Shown here: positions 9,896 through 19,066 of the stretch, one piece after another
Numbering within the stretch: position 1 is the first letter of the stretch
Layout of the letters: each line of letters begins with the position of its first letter
NCBI GenBank assembly: GCA_016933575.1
Contig: JAFGAR010000005.1
Span: 1 to 64,000 of the forward strand
Reading direction: 5' to 3'
Source of the DNA: Candidatus Thorarchaeota archaeon
GTDB lineage: Archaea; Asgardarchaeota; Thorarchaeia; Thorarchaeales; Thorarchaeaceae
DNA: 64,000 nucleotides
The notes under the pieces: generated by a model
The model's input: the letters and a program-made list of their open reading frames with translations, nothing else
Told to the model about the DNA's origin: nothing
Databases searched by the model: none
Position numbers and translations under genes: made by a program

Positions 9896-10597
9896 GTGAG
9901 AATTCTAGTCGTGGGTAGCTGTGGCAAGAGGAAACGCGAATCAAGTCCTAAATCACCCACATGCAAGGACATCACGTCTAAGGTAGATCTAGCTACGTGG
10001 CGTGAGAAGTTCAAGGCACAATCCTATCCAGCAAGGGATATGTACATAGGATTTCAGGCACAACAACTTGTAAACGGTGTGGATGTTCTGCGGAAGATTG
10101 ATGGAGCTGATGTGACCTTAGTCATTATATCTGCAGGATTTGGTCTTATCTATGAAAATGAAGTCATTCCTCCCTATGACTGTAGTTTTTCAAAAATGAA
10201 GAAATCAGAGATACTGGACCGTGCTGAAAAACTGTCAATCCAAGATGACTTTACCAGTCTCTGTGAGGATAGATACGATCTCATCTATCTAGCTCTTGGT
10301 AAGAACTATCTGTCCGCATTAGGCGTGGACTGGTTGTCATCATCATCATCCACAATAATCGTGTTCAATGACACTCTAGCCGGGGATGGAGTGGTATTCA
10401 TCCCTGCGAACCATCGAATCGTACACGCACTCTCATCGAGAGGCTATAAGATACATGGAGTTTCTGGGTTCAAAGGCGATCTCTTTAGAGTACTTACTCA
10501 CTTCGCCTCAGAGAGTGATAATCCCTACAAGGAGATAATGAAATGGAGGTCCTCAGACTATCTCAGAGAACTTGTTCATACTCTATCTGGTATTTGA
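9896..10597 (+). CDS. DUF6884-like protein (TGT-related fold suspected)
   Basis: 233 residues. It begins RILVVGSCGKRKRES, has YPARDMYIGFQAQQL, an ISAGFGLIYENEVIPPYD block and a C-terminal helical region. The combination of a CxKRK start, an A(R/Q)DMYxG motif and an SAxxGL...PYD block is that of DUF6884-type proteins, which are often found with 7-deazaguanine or phage-linked nucleoside genes. I choose GTG at 9896 because GGGAG lies 5 bases upstream; the track start at 9884 lacks this. The biochemical role is not known, and no DNA-modification partner is visible nearby. Confidence 0.6.
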   Translation: MRILVVGSCGKRKRESSPKSPTCKDITSKVDLATWREKFKAQSYPARDMYIGFQAQQLVNGVDVLRKIDGADVTLVIISAGFGLIYENEVIPPYDCSFSKMKKSEILDRAEKLSIQDDFTSLCEDRYDLIYLALGKNYLSALGVDWLSSSSSTIIVFNDTLAGDGVVFIPANHRIVHALSSRGYKIHGVSGFKGDLFRVLTHFASESDNPYKEIMKWRSSDYLRELVHTLSGI

Positions 10598-10599
10598 AC

Positions 10600-11442
10600 T
10601 TAGAAGAGTTGCAATGTTGTACGAGAGAGATCGGTTTCGTCTACAATCCCCCTGTCACAATTATCATAGAGGACTTTGAAACCAATGTAAAATGATTTAC
10701 TCCTTTTTCGAACATCAAAATCCATCACAAACGATGCATCAAGTGGGTCAATTCCTAGTCCTGCTTCTAGAAAACCTACGTGAATTAATTTCTCATTAGG
10801 TAACCAACTGTATGGAGTAACACGAGTAAGGACCAAGTTTGGATCAATATCTAATTCAATCGTGATGTTTTGATACGGATGTATGTAGTTGTTCGTAAGA
10901 GTTGAAGTGAGTCTAATCTTATCTTTATCAAGGACCTCCAGTTGTTTCATAATATTGAGTTCAGGAGGTCTATGTTTTCCTTTCTCTTTTTTCCGTCCTC
11001 TTTTGTTCACTCTCCTAGAAATCTTTGTAGATTTATGTTCAAGATCTTTCATTCTCTTTGGAGAGTCCGCCCATCTAACCAATGTTCTGAGTGCGGCCAA
11101 TTTCACTTCATTCAACAAGTACGAGGTAATTCCCTGTGATGACTCCGCATCTCGAATCCCTTTTACGATTGCTGATTTGATGTCTGCAATGCGCATACTC
11201 GAGATTTGTGGCTCTTGATGTAATGATTTGCTTGTTTCTTCTACAAAATCAATAATCTCTTTCCCTATCCTAACGCGGAACTTATTTTCTTCAAACCACT
11301 CCTCTCGAGTAGTATTGCTATATTTTGGTGGAGCTAGTGATTTACAAGCATGTTGCCATGATGTAAGATCTACCTCCTTAAGTCTTTCAAAGACAACCAT
11401 TTTGATATACTTGAGTTGTTTCACACTCGCATTAGACAACAT
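10600..11442 (-). CDS. Unrecognised protein with helical N-terminus and C-terminal beta-rich adaptor-like domain
   Basis: 280 residues from the ATG at 11442, which follows GGGGG with 5-base spacing; a GTG ten codons upstream (11472) is the alternative. The first 125 residues are helical, then a lysine/arginine-rich linker (KISRRVNKRGRKKEKGKH) leads to about 110 residues of alternating beta strands (TSTLTNNYIHPYQNITIELDI...). The latter resembles the Ig-like or appendage-type modules seen in many Asgard proteins, but I cannot name a family. Its stop is 2 bases from the stop of the DUF6884-like gene on the other strand. Confidence 0.6.
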   Translation of the reverse strand: MLSNASVKQLKYIKMVVFERLKEVDLTSWQHACKSLAPPKYSNTTREEWFEENKFRVRIGKEIIDFVEETSKSLHQEPQISSMRIADIKSAIVKGIRDAESSQGITSYLLNEVKLAALRTLVRWADSPKRMKDLEHKSTKISRRVNKRGRKKEKGKHRPPELNIMKQLEVLDKDKIRLTSTLTNNYIHPYQNITIELDIDPNLVLTRVTPYSWLPNEKLIHVGFLEAGLGIDPLDASFVMDFDVRKRSKSFYIGFKVLYDNCDRGIVDETDLSRTTLQLF

Positions 11443-11574
11443 AATTTCCCCCAGATTACCAAGTTTACACACTCTTAGTAATCCGCTCTAGAGTATGGCC
11501 TGTTGATAATTAAACTACTAGAAAACTGGAACTTCTGATTTTGCTCCAAACCACAAGGTCACGCAGTTCACAGA

Positions 11575-11913
11575 TTACTCTAGTCCATGATGCAAGTAGT
11601 GATCTTTCTCCTTTTTGGCACCAAAACTTCGTATTCCCTCAGCCCTGAGCTGACTCTTGATAGCCTTGGCTTGTGAGGCGGAAATTTCTCCCTGTTTGGC
11701 TAGGAAATCGACTATCTCTATAGCTTGTGGTACTGTATCACAGCGTCGTATATAGTCTATAACATCAGGAGTGAATGTCTGTTTCTCCTGGTCTTGTTCG
11801 GATTCTTCAGACATTGTTCGAACACCATCTATCTTGAAAGACTGTGTAGTACCCTCCTCAAGTTCCTTGGTAAGGGATGGGAAGGCCTGACGAAACTCTT
11901 CGTCTTCTGTCAT
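11575..11913 (-). CDS. DUF2095-like archaeal protein
   Basis: 112 residues. It starts DEEFRQAFPSLTKEL and ends with DVIDYIRRCDTVPQAIEIVDFLAKQGE followed by SQLRAEGIRSFGAKKEKDHYL. The EFRxxFPxLxKEL beginning and the FGxKKExxxYL ending are what I recall of DUF2095, an archaeal protein of unknown role. A negatively charged middle (EESEQDQEK) separates two helical parts. It stands alone on the minus strand between the unrecognised protein and the radical SAM gene. The family call is from memory of the motif. Confidence 0.6.
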   Translation of the reverse strand: MTEDEEFRQAFPSLTKELEEGTTQSFKIDGVRTMSEESEQDQEKQTFTPDVIDYIRRCDTVPQAIEIVDFLAKQGEISASQAKAIKSQLRAEGIRSFGAKKEKDHYLHHGLE

Positions 11914-12027
11914 TAGTTCTCACCAGATACATGTGGCCAGTCACTGCCATAGCATCTTTCAGGAGTATCTTCCTAGGATTGACTTAAGAGCTTTTTCAAG
12001 ACGCAATGGGTCCATTTAGAGGCAGAA

Positions 12028-13554
12028 TCACTGAAGAAAGCTCCAAGGTAGGTTTTCTTTTCGCCTCTCCGTGTTGTTAGCCAGTGAAAAGAAGGGCACG
12101 CCTGTTTCTTTTTCTGCCCTTCTCCATCCGCCGAAACCTCCGTACCTAGCTGCGGCCTTAATGACTTTCCCGAGAGACCTATCTCCTATTGATAGAGCTG
12201 CTTGAATTCTTGCACTCCTTAAATCAAGAGTTTCCACTGTAACTCGTGGAGTGTTTCTTAATCCCTCTTCAATCTCTTTGATTTTCTTTCGAAGTACCAT
12301 AATTTCTGGTTGAGGTTCAAGCTGCCAGCGTGTTTGCGCCTTAGGAACAAAGGGGTTTACACTTACGGTTACCTTCATTGATGTTTTGTTAGCTATCTCA
12401 CGGACCATATGTATAGTCGATGCAATATCAGAAGGGGTTTCTTCTGGCAATCCAATAATAAAATACAACTTCACAGAATTGTAACCAACTCTCTCTGCAT
12501 ACCCTACTGCTTCATAAATATCAGAATCACTCAGTCCCTTTCCCATGTTCTTCCTCAGAACTTCGGAACCTGTTTCTGGAGCTATTGTAAGAGTACGCTG
12601 ACCTCCCTTGACAAGACAGTCTAAGAGGTTCTCAGAAACAGAGTCAGCTCGTAATGATGGAACCGAAACCTCCAAGCCTTTATTGACTATCCAACAGACC
12701 AGGTCTTCTAGACTATCAAGGTCCCCTAATGACGACCCGATCAACGAAACTTTCTTTGCAGGAGTATGTTGCATACCAGTTTCTACGAGTTTCTTCAAAC
12801 AATCCAGTGATCTAGTTCTTCTCGGTTGGCATATATGCCCTACAAGACAAAATCGACACGAATGCCCACACCCTCGGGTCACTTCAAGTAGGAATGACTT
12901 ACCAAACACAGGTTCAAAGGCTGACCCATCTTCAACGTCTGGGATAATCTGCCTTGTCGGATATACCAACGAATCGAGATCAATGATTATATTTCGACTA
13001 ACTGATGATTGAGTAATTCTTGGTACATATACTCCCTCTATTTCTGCCATTGCTGCAATAACATCATCTCGTGACTCCGCATCCTTTACTGATTCAATGA
13101 TATTATGAATGACCACATCGCCCTCCCCAATCACAAAAGCATCGATAAAGTCTGTATAAGGTTCAGGATTTGCACTTACCACTGGTCCTCCAACAATGAC
13201 TACAGGGTCTTCTGCTGTCCGATCTATAGAAAGTACTGGTATCCCCCCCATCTCGATCATCTGAACGAGATTGAGTATATCCTCCTCATATGTAAGTGTA
13301 AAACCGATAATGTGATTGTTTCTCAATGGACGACCGGTCTCTATTGATAATACTGGGGACTGAGTTTGATATCTGAAATATCGTTCACAAGATGTATCAT
13401 TCCTTGCATTTAATGCTGAATACAGAATGTGCAGAGCCAATCCAGTCATACCAGCACGATATGTTGATGGGTAGCAATAGCCAAAGAGAACATCAACTTG
13501 GCTCGTATTTTTGATGATTGCATTGAACTCTGTTATGGTCTTTGACACCAACAT
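12028..13554 (-). CDS. Radical SAM protein with B12-binding-like N-terminal domain
   Basis: 508 residues. The N-terminal Rossmann-like part contains GYCYPSTYRAGMTGLALHIL and VVGGPVVSANPEPYTDF, as in YgiQ/TIGR03960-like proteins. The radical SAM core has the CxxxCxxC cluster motif in RGCGHSCRFC (about 226-235), and later TIAPETGSEVLRKNMGKG and GLPEETPSDI. The substrate is unknown. The start ATG has GAGGT upstream. It is 8 bases downstream of the GlmU-like gene on the same strand, so the two are probably cotranscribed. Confidence 0.85.
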   Translation of the reverse strand: MLVSKTITEFNAIIKNTSQVDVLFGYCYPSTYRAGMTGLALHILYSALNARNDTSCERYFRYQTQSPVLSIETGRPLRNNHIIGFTLTYEEDILNLVQMIEMGGIPVLSIDRTAEDPVVIVGGPVVSANPEPYTDFIDAFVIGEGDVVIHNIIESVKDAESRDDVIAAMAEIEGVYVPRITQSSVSRNIIIDLDSLVYPTRQIIPDVEDGSAFEPVFGKSFLLEVTRGCGHSCRFCLVGHICQPRRTRSLDCLKKLVETGMQHTPAKKVSLIGSSLGDLDSLEDLVCWIVNKGLEVSVPSLRADSVSENLLDCLVKGGQRTLTIAPETGSEVLRKNMGKGLSDSDIYEAVGYAERVGYNSVKLYFIIGLPEETPSDIASTIHMVREIANKTSMKVTVSVNPFVPKAQTRWQLEPQPEIMVLRKKIKEIEEGLRNTPRVTVETLDLRSARIQAALSIGDRSLGKVIKAAARYGGFGGWRRAEKETGVPFFSLANNTERRKENLPWSFLQ

Positions 13555-13561
13555 TGTAACC

Positions 13562-14845
13562 TCATTTGGAGGTCTCTAAGTCTATCACAGTCTGATTCTG
13601 TTTCACAATAACGAGTCTATGTGGCTCAATATCTTTGTCGACAATGACTCCGATTCCTGTTCGCGAATCTTGATGGATTACTACGCCTGGGGCAATCGAT
13701 GTACCAATACCTGTCTTGACATCGTCTCCAATTATCGTTCCTAGTTTTCTCCTTCCAGAGGACTGTCGTTTTCCTTTAACGGTGACAAGCACTGAAGAAT
13801 TATCATGTCGTAGATTTGCAATGATGGTACCAGCACCAAAATTGACACCTGAACCAATTATCGAGTCGCCCACATATGACAAGTGTCCAACTTTTGTGTT
13901 GTCCATGATTATGCTGTTCTTTATCTCAACAGCATTTCCTATCTTGACCTTTTTACCTATCGATGAGTATGCCCTGATATAGCAATTTGGCCCTATTACT
14001 GCTCCCTCTCCAATGAAGACTGGTCCTTCGATGTATGCCCCTCTCTTTATGATTGCGCCTGCTTCTATCACATTCTCTCCCTTGATAACCGCTCCATCTT
14101 CAACAGATCCAAGATTTTTACTGGGCATCTGCTTTAGGATAATTTCGTTGGCTACTAGTAAATCCCAAGGTTTGCCAATATCTAACCACCATGATGGCAG
14201 AGTATATCCTCCAACATTGCCTCTCTCAATTAGCATCCTCAATGAATCAGTTATCTCGTATTCTCCTCTTGGTGATAGTTTTGTCTTTTCGATGGCCTCC
14301 CAGAGTGACTCTCCGATTGCATAGAGCCCTGCATTCACAAGATTGCTGACCATCTGATCCTTTGTTGGCTTTTCAATCAACTCAACAGCTTTCCCATCTT
14401 TTACCAGTACTACACCATATGCACTTGGGTCTTCTATCGCTCTCACGGATAGTGTGAGTTCAAAATCCGATTTCTCATGATATTTGATTAACCCGCTAAA
14501 GCATCCTGGTCCTACCATAATATCTCCATTCATCAAGAGAGCTGAATCATTACCAACGAACTCTCTTGCATGACCTGCAGCATGAGCTGTTCCTTTTCGT
14601 TCTCCCTGTGTTATGAAGGAAATAGAAGATCTGTCCCATTTTCTTGATTCTACAGCTTCTCGCAACTTCTCCTCATGATATCCACAGATAATTAGAATCT
14701 CTTTAATGCCAGCCTCTTCCAATCCTTCTATTGTATGGAAAAGCAAGGGTTTTCCTACAATGGGAAGTAGATGTTTCGGTCGTTTTGCAGATAGAGGTAA
14801 CATCCGGGTAGAATCTCCGGCTGCCATGATTACTGCTTTCTTCAT
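13562..14845 (-). CDS. Bifunctional GlmU-like sugar-1-phosphate nucleotidyltransferase/acetyltransferase
   Basis: 427 residues from the ATG at 14845 (MKKAVIMAAGDSTRM); the ORF track adds 11 residues of low-complexity sequence from 14878. The N-terminal half is a nucleotidyltransferase with AAGDSTRMLPLSAKRPKHLLPI, MNGDIM as the metal site, and EKPTKDQM. The C-terminal half is a left-handed beta-helix with hexapeptide repeats (IGEGAVIGPNCYIRAYSSIG). The family makes UDP-GlcNAc or related activated sugars for surface glycans and N-glycosylation. The exact sugar cannot be told from the sequence alone. Confidence 0.85.
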   Translation of the reverse strand: MKKAVIMAAGDSTRMLPLSAKRPKHLLPIVGKPLLFHTIEGLEEAGIKEILIICGYHEEKLREAVESRKWDRSSISFITQGERKGTAHAAGHAREFVGNDSALLMNGDIMVGPGCFSGLIKYHEKSDFELTLSVRAIEDPSAYGVVLVKDGKAVELIEKPTKDQMVSNLVNAGLYAIGESLWEAIEKTKLSPRGEYEITDSLRMLIERGNVGGYTLPSWWLDIGKPWDLLVANEIILKQMPSKNLGSVEDGAVIKGENVIEAGAIIKRGAYIEGPVFIGEGAVIGPNCYIRAYSSIGKKVKIGNAVEIKNSIIMDNTKVGHLSYVGDSIIGSGVNFGAGTIIANLRHDNSSVLVTVKGKRQSSGRRKLGTIIGDDVKTGIGTSIAPGVVIHQDSRTGIGVIVDKDIEPHRLVIVKQNQTVIDLETSK

Positions 14846-15162
14846 CTTGAGTCGCGATTGTTGTCTCTTCTGCCACATTAAAGGCTTTGCAGATACAACA
14901 ACTGTACAATTGGAAGCATAACGTCAGTAAGAAAATGTCAATCCATGATATGATGATGCCTATACTGCTGTTAGCTGGTAGTTTCGTATAATACGAGGAA
15001 TTAACAATGTTAATAACGCAGTCACACACCGCGTTACAACTTTTCCAGACGGCGATAAGTTAATAAGGAACTTTTCTTATTCAAATGATTAGTTGATTGA
15101 GGCAAAAACTGTCATACAGCGCCTCGTCCAATTTAACCCAATTATAGGGAAGGTAATACAAA
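14846..15162. other. Intergenic region between divergent GlmU-like and winged-helix genes
   Basis: About 317 bases between divergent starts, so it should hold two promoters. Near the plus-strand gene there is AATTATAGGGAAGGT just before the ATG, with AAGGT as a possible ribosome site. Elsewhere it is AT-rich. I find no RNA gene or protein-like ORF in it; the minus-strand ORF 14703..15029 on the track is a shadow of the GlmU gene extended outward. Confidence 0.5.
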
Positions 15163-15408
15163 ATGATGAGCGATATTGAACTTCAGGAAGAGCTCAAGAG
15201 CATGAAGCTCACTAAGAGCCAAATGATTGTCCTGGATATTCTACGAAGCAGTGGTCAAAATGGTGTAACTCCAAAACAACTACTGGACAAGGTTTCCTTT
15301 GCACCACGAACTGTGAGATATGCACTTCGAAAACTTCTGAAGAAGCGATTGATCAAACGTGTTCCATGTCTGCAAGACATGCGACAATGGATTTACGTGC
15401 CTGCATAA
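15163..15408 (+). CDS. Small winged-helix DNA-binding protein
   Basis: 81 residues forming a single winged helix: an LTKSQMIVLDIL helix, the turn GVTPKQLLDKVSFAPRTVRYALRKLLKKRLI as the recognition helix, and a short wing (MRQWIYVPA). There is no second domain, so it is either a minimal regulator or a chromatin-type DNA binder. It is followed after 127 bases by a second HTH gene in the same direction, with a strong hairpin between them. I cannot name the regulon. Confidence 0.75.
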   Translation: MMSDIELQEELKSMKLTKSQMIVLDILRSSGQNGVTPKQLLDKVSFAPRTVRYALRKLLKKRLIKRVPCLQDMRQWIYVPA

Positions 15409-15448
15409 AGCACGTTGAAATCCGTTTTTTGTGATAAAACGAAAACAC

Positions 15449-15481
15449 CGACGCTAGTAGCCTCTTGGCTATTAGCCGTCG
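15449..15481 (+). promoter_or_regulatory. Strong hairpin between the two HTH genes
   Basis: A stem of 14 base pairs with a TCTT loop and one bulged C, formed by CGACGCTAGTAGCC and its partner GGCTATTAGCCGTCG. No T-run follows it, so it is not a standard intrinsic terminator; a T-run (GTTTTTTG) lies just before it. It could be an RNA processing or regulatory element in the 5' leader of the downstream gene. Confidence 0.55.
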
Positions 15482-15535
15482 AGGACATTAAAGAAACACG
15501 CTTGTACGAATTGAAAAAAATGGAGAAGACATTCT

Positions 15536-16222
15536 ATGCATGGGCCAAATCCACTTGAAACTCTCAAGATTCTGACAGGAGAACAGGCAATCGATGCGTA
15601 CAAGGCACTAAGTGATGAACATCGAAGACAAATCCTTCATGCATTGCGAGCAAGGCGAATGTCGACCTCTGAACTCGTTGAGTTTCTATCTGCCCAAGAT
15701 CCAGAAAAAGAGGTCAAACCTCAGACTGTTCGTTACCACATCAAAGAACTTGAAAAGTGCGGTCTGGTTGAACAAGATGGATACGAACCAGCTGGAAATG
15801 GTGATAGCCACATAATGCAGAAGCTATGGCGTGCTACAGCTGAGAATGTATTCATTACTACTGGTAATATGGACGGTCTTCCTACGAGAAATGGTTACGA
15901 TCTTGACAAGACCTTGGACATTGTTGCCACAATGAAAAATCTCGGTCTTCAATTCGAGAGCGAGGATGAAATACGCGAAATTGCAGACGCAATGACTCTA
16001 CGTGATAGAATTTATTTAACAGGTCTTGAACGTGCAAAAGAATCACTCAAAGAGGCCTGTGAGATTGACCCAGCACTCTATGTTGTCTTTCGTAGAATTC
16101 TTAGTGTAGTCAGACTAAATCAAACTGATTACGAAGAATACTGGAAATCCAGTCGAAAGATTACTGATGGTCTTAGAGAGGCATACCGACGAGGCGAGGG
16201 TAAGAATCCTCGAGTCTATTAG
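15536..16222 (+). CDS. ArsR-like winged-helix transcriptional regulator
   Basis: 228 residues. The N-terminal 100 residues form an ArsR-type domain: EQAIDAYKALSDEHRRQILHALRARRMSTSELVEFL followed by KPQTVRYHIKELEKCGLVE as the recognition helix. The remaining 125 residues are helical, with no obvious metal-binding cysteine pair, so the ligand is unknown. The ATG at 15536 has GGAG about 12 bases upstream. It is convergent with hef, with stops 10 bases apart. Confidence 0.8.
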   Translation: MHGPNPLETLKILTGEQAIDAYKALSDEHRRQILHALRARRMSTSELVEFLSAQDPEKEVKPQTVRYHIKELEKCGLVEQDGYEPAGNGDSHIMQKLWRATAENVFITTGNMDGLPTRNGYDLDKTLDIVATMKNLGLQFESEDEIREIADAMTLRDRIYLTGLERAKESLKEACEIDPALYVVFRRILSVVRLNQTDYEEYWKSSRKITDGLREAYRRGEGKNPRVY

Positions 16223-16232
16223 ATTCCAATAT

Positions 16233-18605
16233 TTACTCTGGTTTCTTCTTATACTCCGGATACTCAACTTGAAGCAATCTGAGTATTCTAGATGCTATCT
16301 TTGGTCCCACACCCTTTACTTTCTGCAGACTCTTGACATCTTCAGAAAAGATTCTCTCAAGAGATCCAAATGCTGTGAGTAAAGCTCGAGATGTTACGGT
16401 ATCAACTCCTGGGAATCCCGATAGAATATATTCCTGCGCCTCCGCATCACTTCCTTTAGTTTCTCCAGAACGAGTACGAAGTGGTTTTTTCGAGGTCACC
16501 TGTTCTAGATGCGCAATACGATACAGAACATTAGCTGTTTCTTCAGCATTTCGTGTCCATATGATTGGTACTTGGATTCGGATTGCAATGGATGCTAGCG
16601 CACCGTATATTGAAGCTGGATTTACAGCTCTTAGACCTGTTATCTGTTCGCCCTCTATGATCAAGACCGGTCGACGGTATGCTGATCGAAGCGCAGTCAA
16701 TTGAACAAAGAGGCGTCCGTCAATTAATGATTGTATGAAGTCTGCAGACTCTTTCCGTTCAACCGCAACATCTTCAGATGCAACATAGTCTCCTATCTCT
16801 AGACTCTCTCCTGAAATCTCAATATTCAAGCGAGCCAGTTCTCGGGCAACAGCTGTTGGCAATTCGCGGGAATCTACAATGAGTTTGATATTTTCTGGCT
16901 CCTCCTTCCTAGGGGCTATGCTAGAAAATGGAACTTCAGACTCATCATTTACTTCATCATCCGCAAATTCTTCCAAACTAGTCTGTTTCTGTTCCTCCTC
17001 CTCCTTTTCTGCATCTTCTAGGGCTCTTGGCATCTTCTTCAATTTACTCATCACACTCCAATGATAGAATTCATCATGAGTTCCCTTTGCTACGAAAATC
17101 ACTACTCTTCCTGGTGAACGACGCCCTGTACGGCCTCGTCTTTGAATATAGGGCACAACTGATGGAACACAATCATAGAAAATAACGAGATTACATTCAG
17201 GGATATCTAATCCCTCTTCACCAACTTGGGTTGCCACGAGAACATTGAACTCGTTGTTTCTAAATCCGTCCAGCACCTCAACCTGCTTCTTCTGGGTGAA
17301 TCCCTTATCTAAACCTCGCGAGCTTTGGCCAACGAAGCGACTCACTCTCACATCATCCAATTGCTCCAGTGTTTCAGTGACCTCAATAGCAGTATCTCGA
17401 AAACGTGTAAAGATCAAGATTCGAGAATCAAGATTAACCGAGAGCTGTTCACTCACTATCTCAAGAATTGAATCTGCTTTTGGATGCCTATGATTTTTTG
17501 ATATAAGGGCTTGAAGGAGGTTCTCAAATTGAACGAACTCAGCCTTTGTGACAAGGTCTTTCACACCTTTGGAGCTTTTCTTATTGCGTATCTCTTCATA
17601 CATCCCTCGGATGTATCTCTGTGTGGGTGCTAATCCCTGCGTTCCAATAAATTCAATGAGATGGACAATTCTCAATAATGCTGTAAGATTTCTGATAACG
17701 AGATATAACCCTCTCGGTGGGCTTGTATATGACCCAATCTCTTTTCTCACAGCACTCTGTACTCTGAGAATCTCTTTGCGAGTCATCCTTCGACTCTCAG
17801 GTAAATTAAAACCATGATTTCCAACTGGTGCTTTGTATTCCTCAATAAGGGAGTAAAGAATGTCCCTTAAGACCTCAATCTCAGAGGGTAATCTGATATA
17901 ATGTACTTCAGAGTCGACAGATACAATGTAATCTCTTACGTCCTTGCTCTTTTCATTTCGTACTTCAACATGGACCAAGCTAAGATTCTCACACACTGTC
18001 TTTACCTGCTCAGCTTGATGCCCAGGGGAGGCTGTGAGACCAAGTGAAAGTTGGTTCTTTCCATGCCTTTCGTATAATTCTGCAATAAACGTGTATGCAT
18101 AATTACCCACGCCGCGGTGCGCTTCGTCATAAACAATCAGTGACACATCAGATAGATCGTAGCTTCTCTGAATGAGATCATTCTGAAGTGCTTGAGGTGT
18201 CATGACAATGACCTTTCCATCCTGCCACGAACTCTTTCGAGTTTCTGGCGAGTCCTGTCCAGTCAGACAGAGAATCGTATCTTCATCCAGATCTAGCACT
18301 CTTCTCATGTAACGCGCTTGTTGGTCCACAAGAGGTCTTGATGGCGCAAGAATCAATACTTTTGAATCGTTATAGAGTTCTAACCTTTTTGCCGCTACAA
18401 GGGCTGCAATTACAGTCTTTCCAAGTCCTGTACTCAATACAATCATTGTGCTCTTCTTTGCGGCAATTTCTGCAAGGTTGACCTGATATGCCCTGTAATC
18501 CACTGTTTTGGCTTTAATCAGAGGCCTTGTAACATATCTATCAGGTTCAGTCATGAAAATAGCCTCAGAGACCGGACGAATCTTTACTAATGAGATAATA
18601 CTCAC
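16233..18605 (-). CDS. hef: Hef-type helicase/structure-specific nuclease
   Basis: 790 residues, archaeal relative of FANCM/XPF that acts on stalled forks. The SF2 helicase part has STGLGKT (about 57), YDEAHRG (about 160) and a C-terminal RecA lobe ending QRRGRTGRR. After an acidic linker comes the ERCC4 nuclease with LEIGDYV and VERKESADF (about 600-620), then tandem helix-hairpin-helix motifs (SGFPGVDTVTSRALL, VKGVGPKIASRIL). The GTG start at 18605 is supported by GGAGG nine bases upstream; an ATG 17 codons in is the alternative. All catalytic motifs appear intact. Confidence 0.95.
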   Translation of the reverse strand: MSIISLVKIRPVSEAIFMTEPDRYVTRPLIKAKTVDYRAYQVNLAEIAAKKSTMIVLSTGLGKTVIAALVAAKRLELYNDSKVLILAPSRPLVDQQARYMRRVLDLDEDTILCLTGQDSPETRKSSWQDGKVIVMTPQALQNDLIQRSYDLSDVSLIVYDEAHRGVGNYAYTFIAELYERHGKNQLSLGLTASPGHQAEQVKTVCENLSLVHVEVRNEKSKDVRDYIVSVDSEVHYIRLPSEIEVLRDILYSLIEEYKAPVGNHGFNLPESRRMTRKEILRVQSAVRKEIGSYTSPPRGLYLVIRNLTALLRIVHLIEFIGTQGLAPTQRYIRGMYEEIRNKKSSKGVKDLVTKAEFVQFENLLQALISKNHRHPKADSILEIVSEQLSVNLDSRILIFTRFRDTAIEVTETLEQLDDVRVSRFVGQSSRGLDKGFTQKKQVEVLDGFRNNEFNVLVATQVGEEGLDIPECNLVIFYDCVPSVVPYIQRRGRTGRRSPGRVVIFVAKGTHDEFYHWSVMSKLKKMPRALEDAEKEEEEQKQTSLEEFADDEVNDESEVPFSSIAPRKEEPENIKLIVDSRELPTAVARELARLNIEISGESLEIGDYVASEDVAVERKESADFIQSLIDGRLFVQLTALRSAYRRPVLIIEGEQITGLRAVNPASIYGALASIAIRIQVPIIWTRNAEETANVLYRIAHLEQVTSKKPLRTRSGETKGSDAEAQEYILSGFPGVDTVTSRALLTAFGSLERIFSEDVKSLQKVKGVGPKIASRILRLLQVEYPEYKKKPE

Positions 18606-18653
18606 TGTAAAAAGCCTCCTACAAATACATCTTACAGAACAAGGAGTCTAGAT

Positions 18654-18998
18654 ATGATGACTACTACAGCCAAGGAACCAATGCCAAGCATCGAAGCAGA
18701 ACTCTATGAGCTAAAGATGCCAGGTCGACTACTGGGGAAGGAAGTGCTTGACAATAGGGCTCGGCGTATTGGGATAGTACGAAGTATACGAATTGCACTT
18801 CATCCAATTCGCTCAGAACTTATCGTAAAAGGTGCTGAAGTTGAATTTCCTGTTGATTTTTCAAAGGTGGATGCTGTTGGTACTGTTGTCCAGCTTAATT
18901 CTGTGGTAAAAGAAGCAGAAGAAATAGAGGTTCATGATGTCATTCGACTACAAAAAGAGGTTCTTGATGATATCAAGTCATGCCTTGGAGGAAGATGA
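18654..18998 (+). CDS. PRC-barrel-like archaeal protein
   Basis: 114 residues with a central segment LLGKEVLDNRARRIGIVRSIRIALHP typical of PRC-barrel domains, which in other proteins act in RNA or ribosome maturation and photosynthetic reaction centres. An AAGGAG sequence precedes the ATG at 18654 by 6 bases. The gene is divergent from hef (48 bases) and precedes deoC by 68 bases. The role is unknown. Confidence 0.6.
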   Translation: MMTTTAKEPMPSIEAELYELKMPGRLLGKEVLDNRARRIGIVRSIRIALHPIRSELIVKGAEVEFPVDFSKVDAVGTVVQLNSVVKEAEEIEVHDVIRLQKEVLDDIKSCLGGR

Positions 18999-19066
18999 TT
19001 CCTTCAGATACCAATTCGAAGGGTTAATACAGACTGAGGTTCTTTTCCACATCCGGAGGCTTACCT

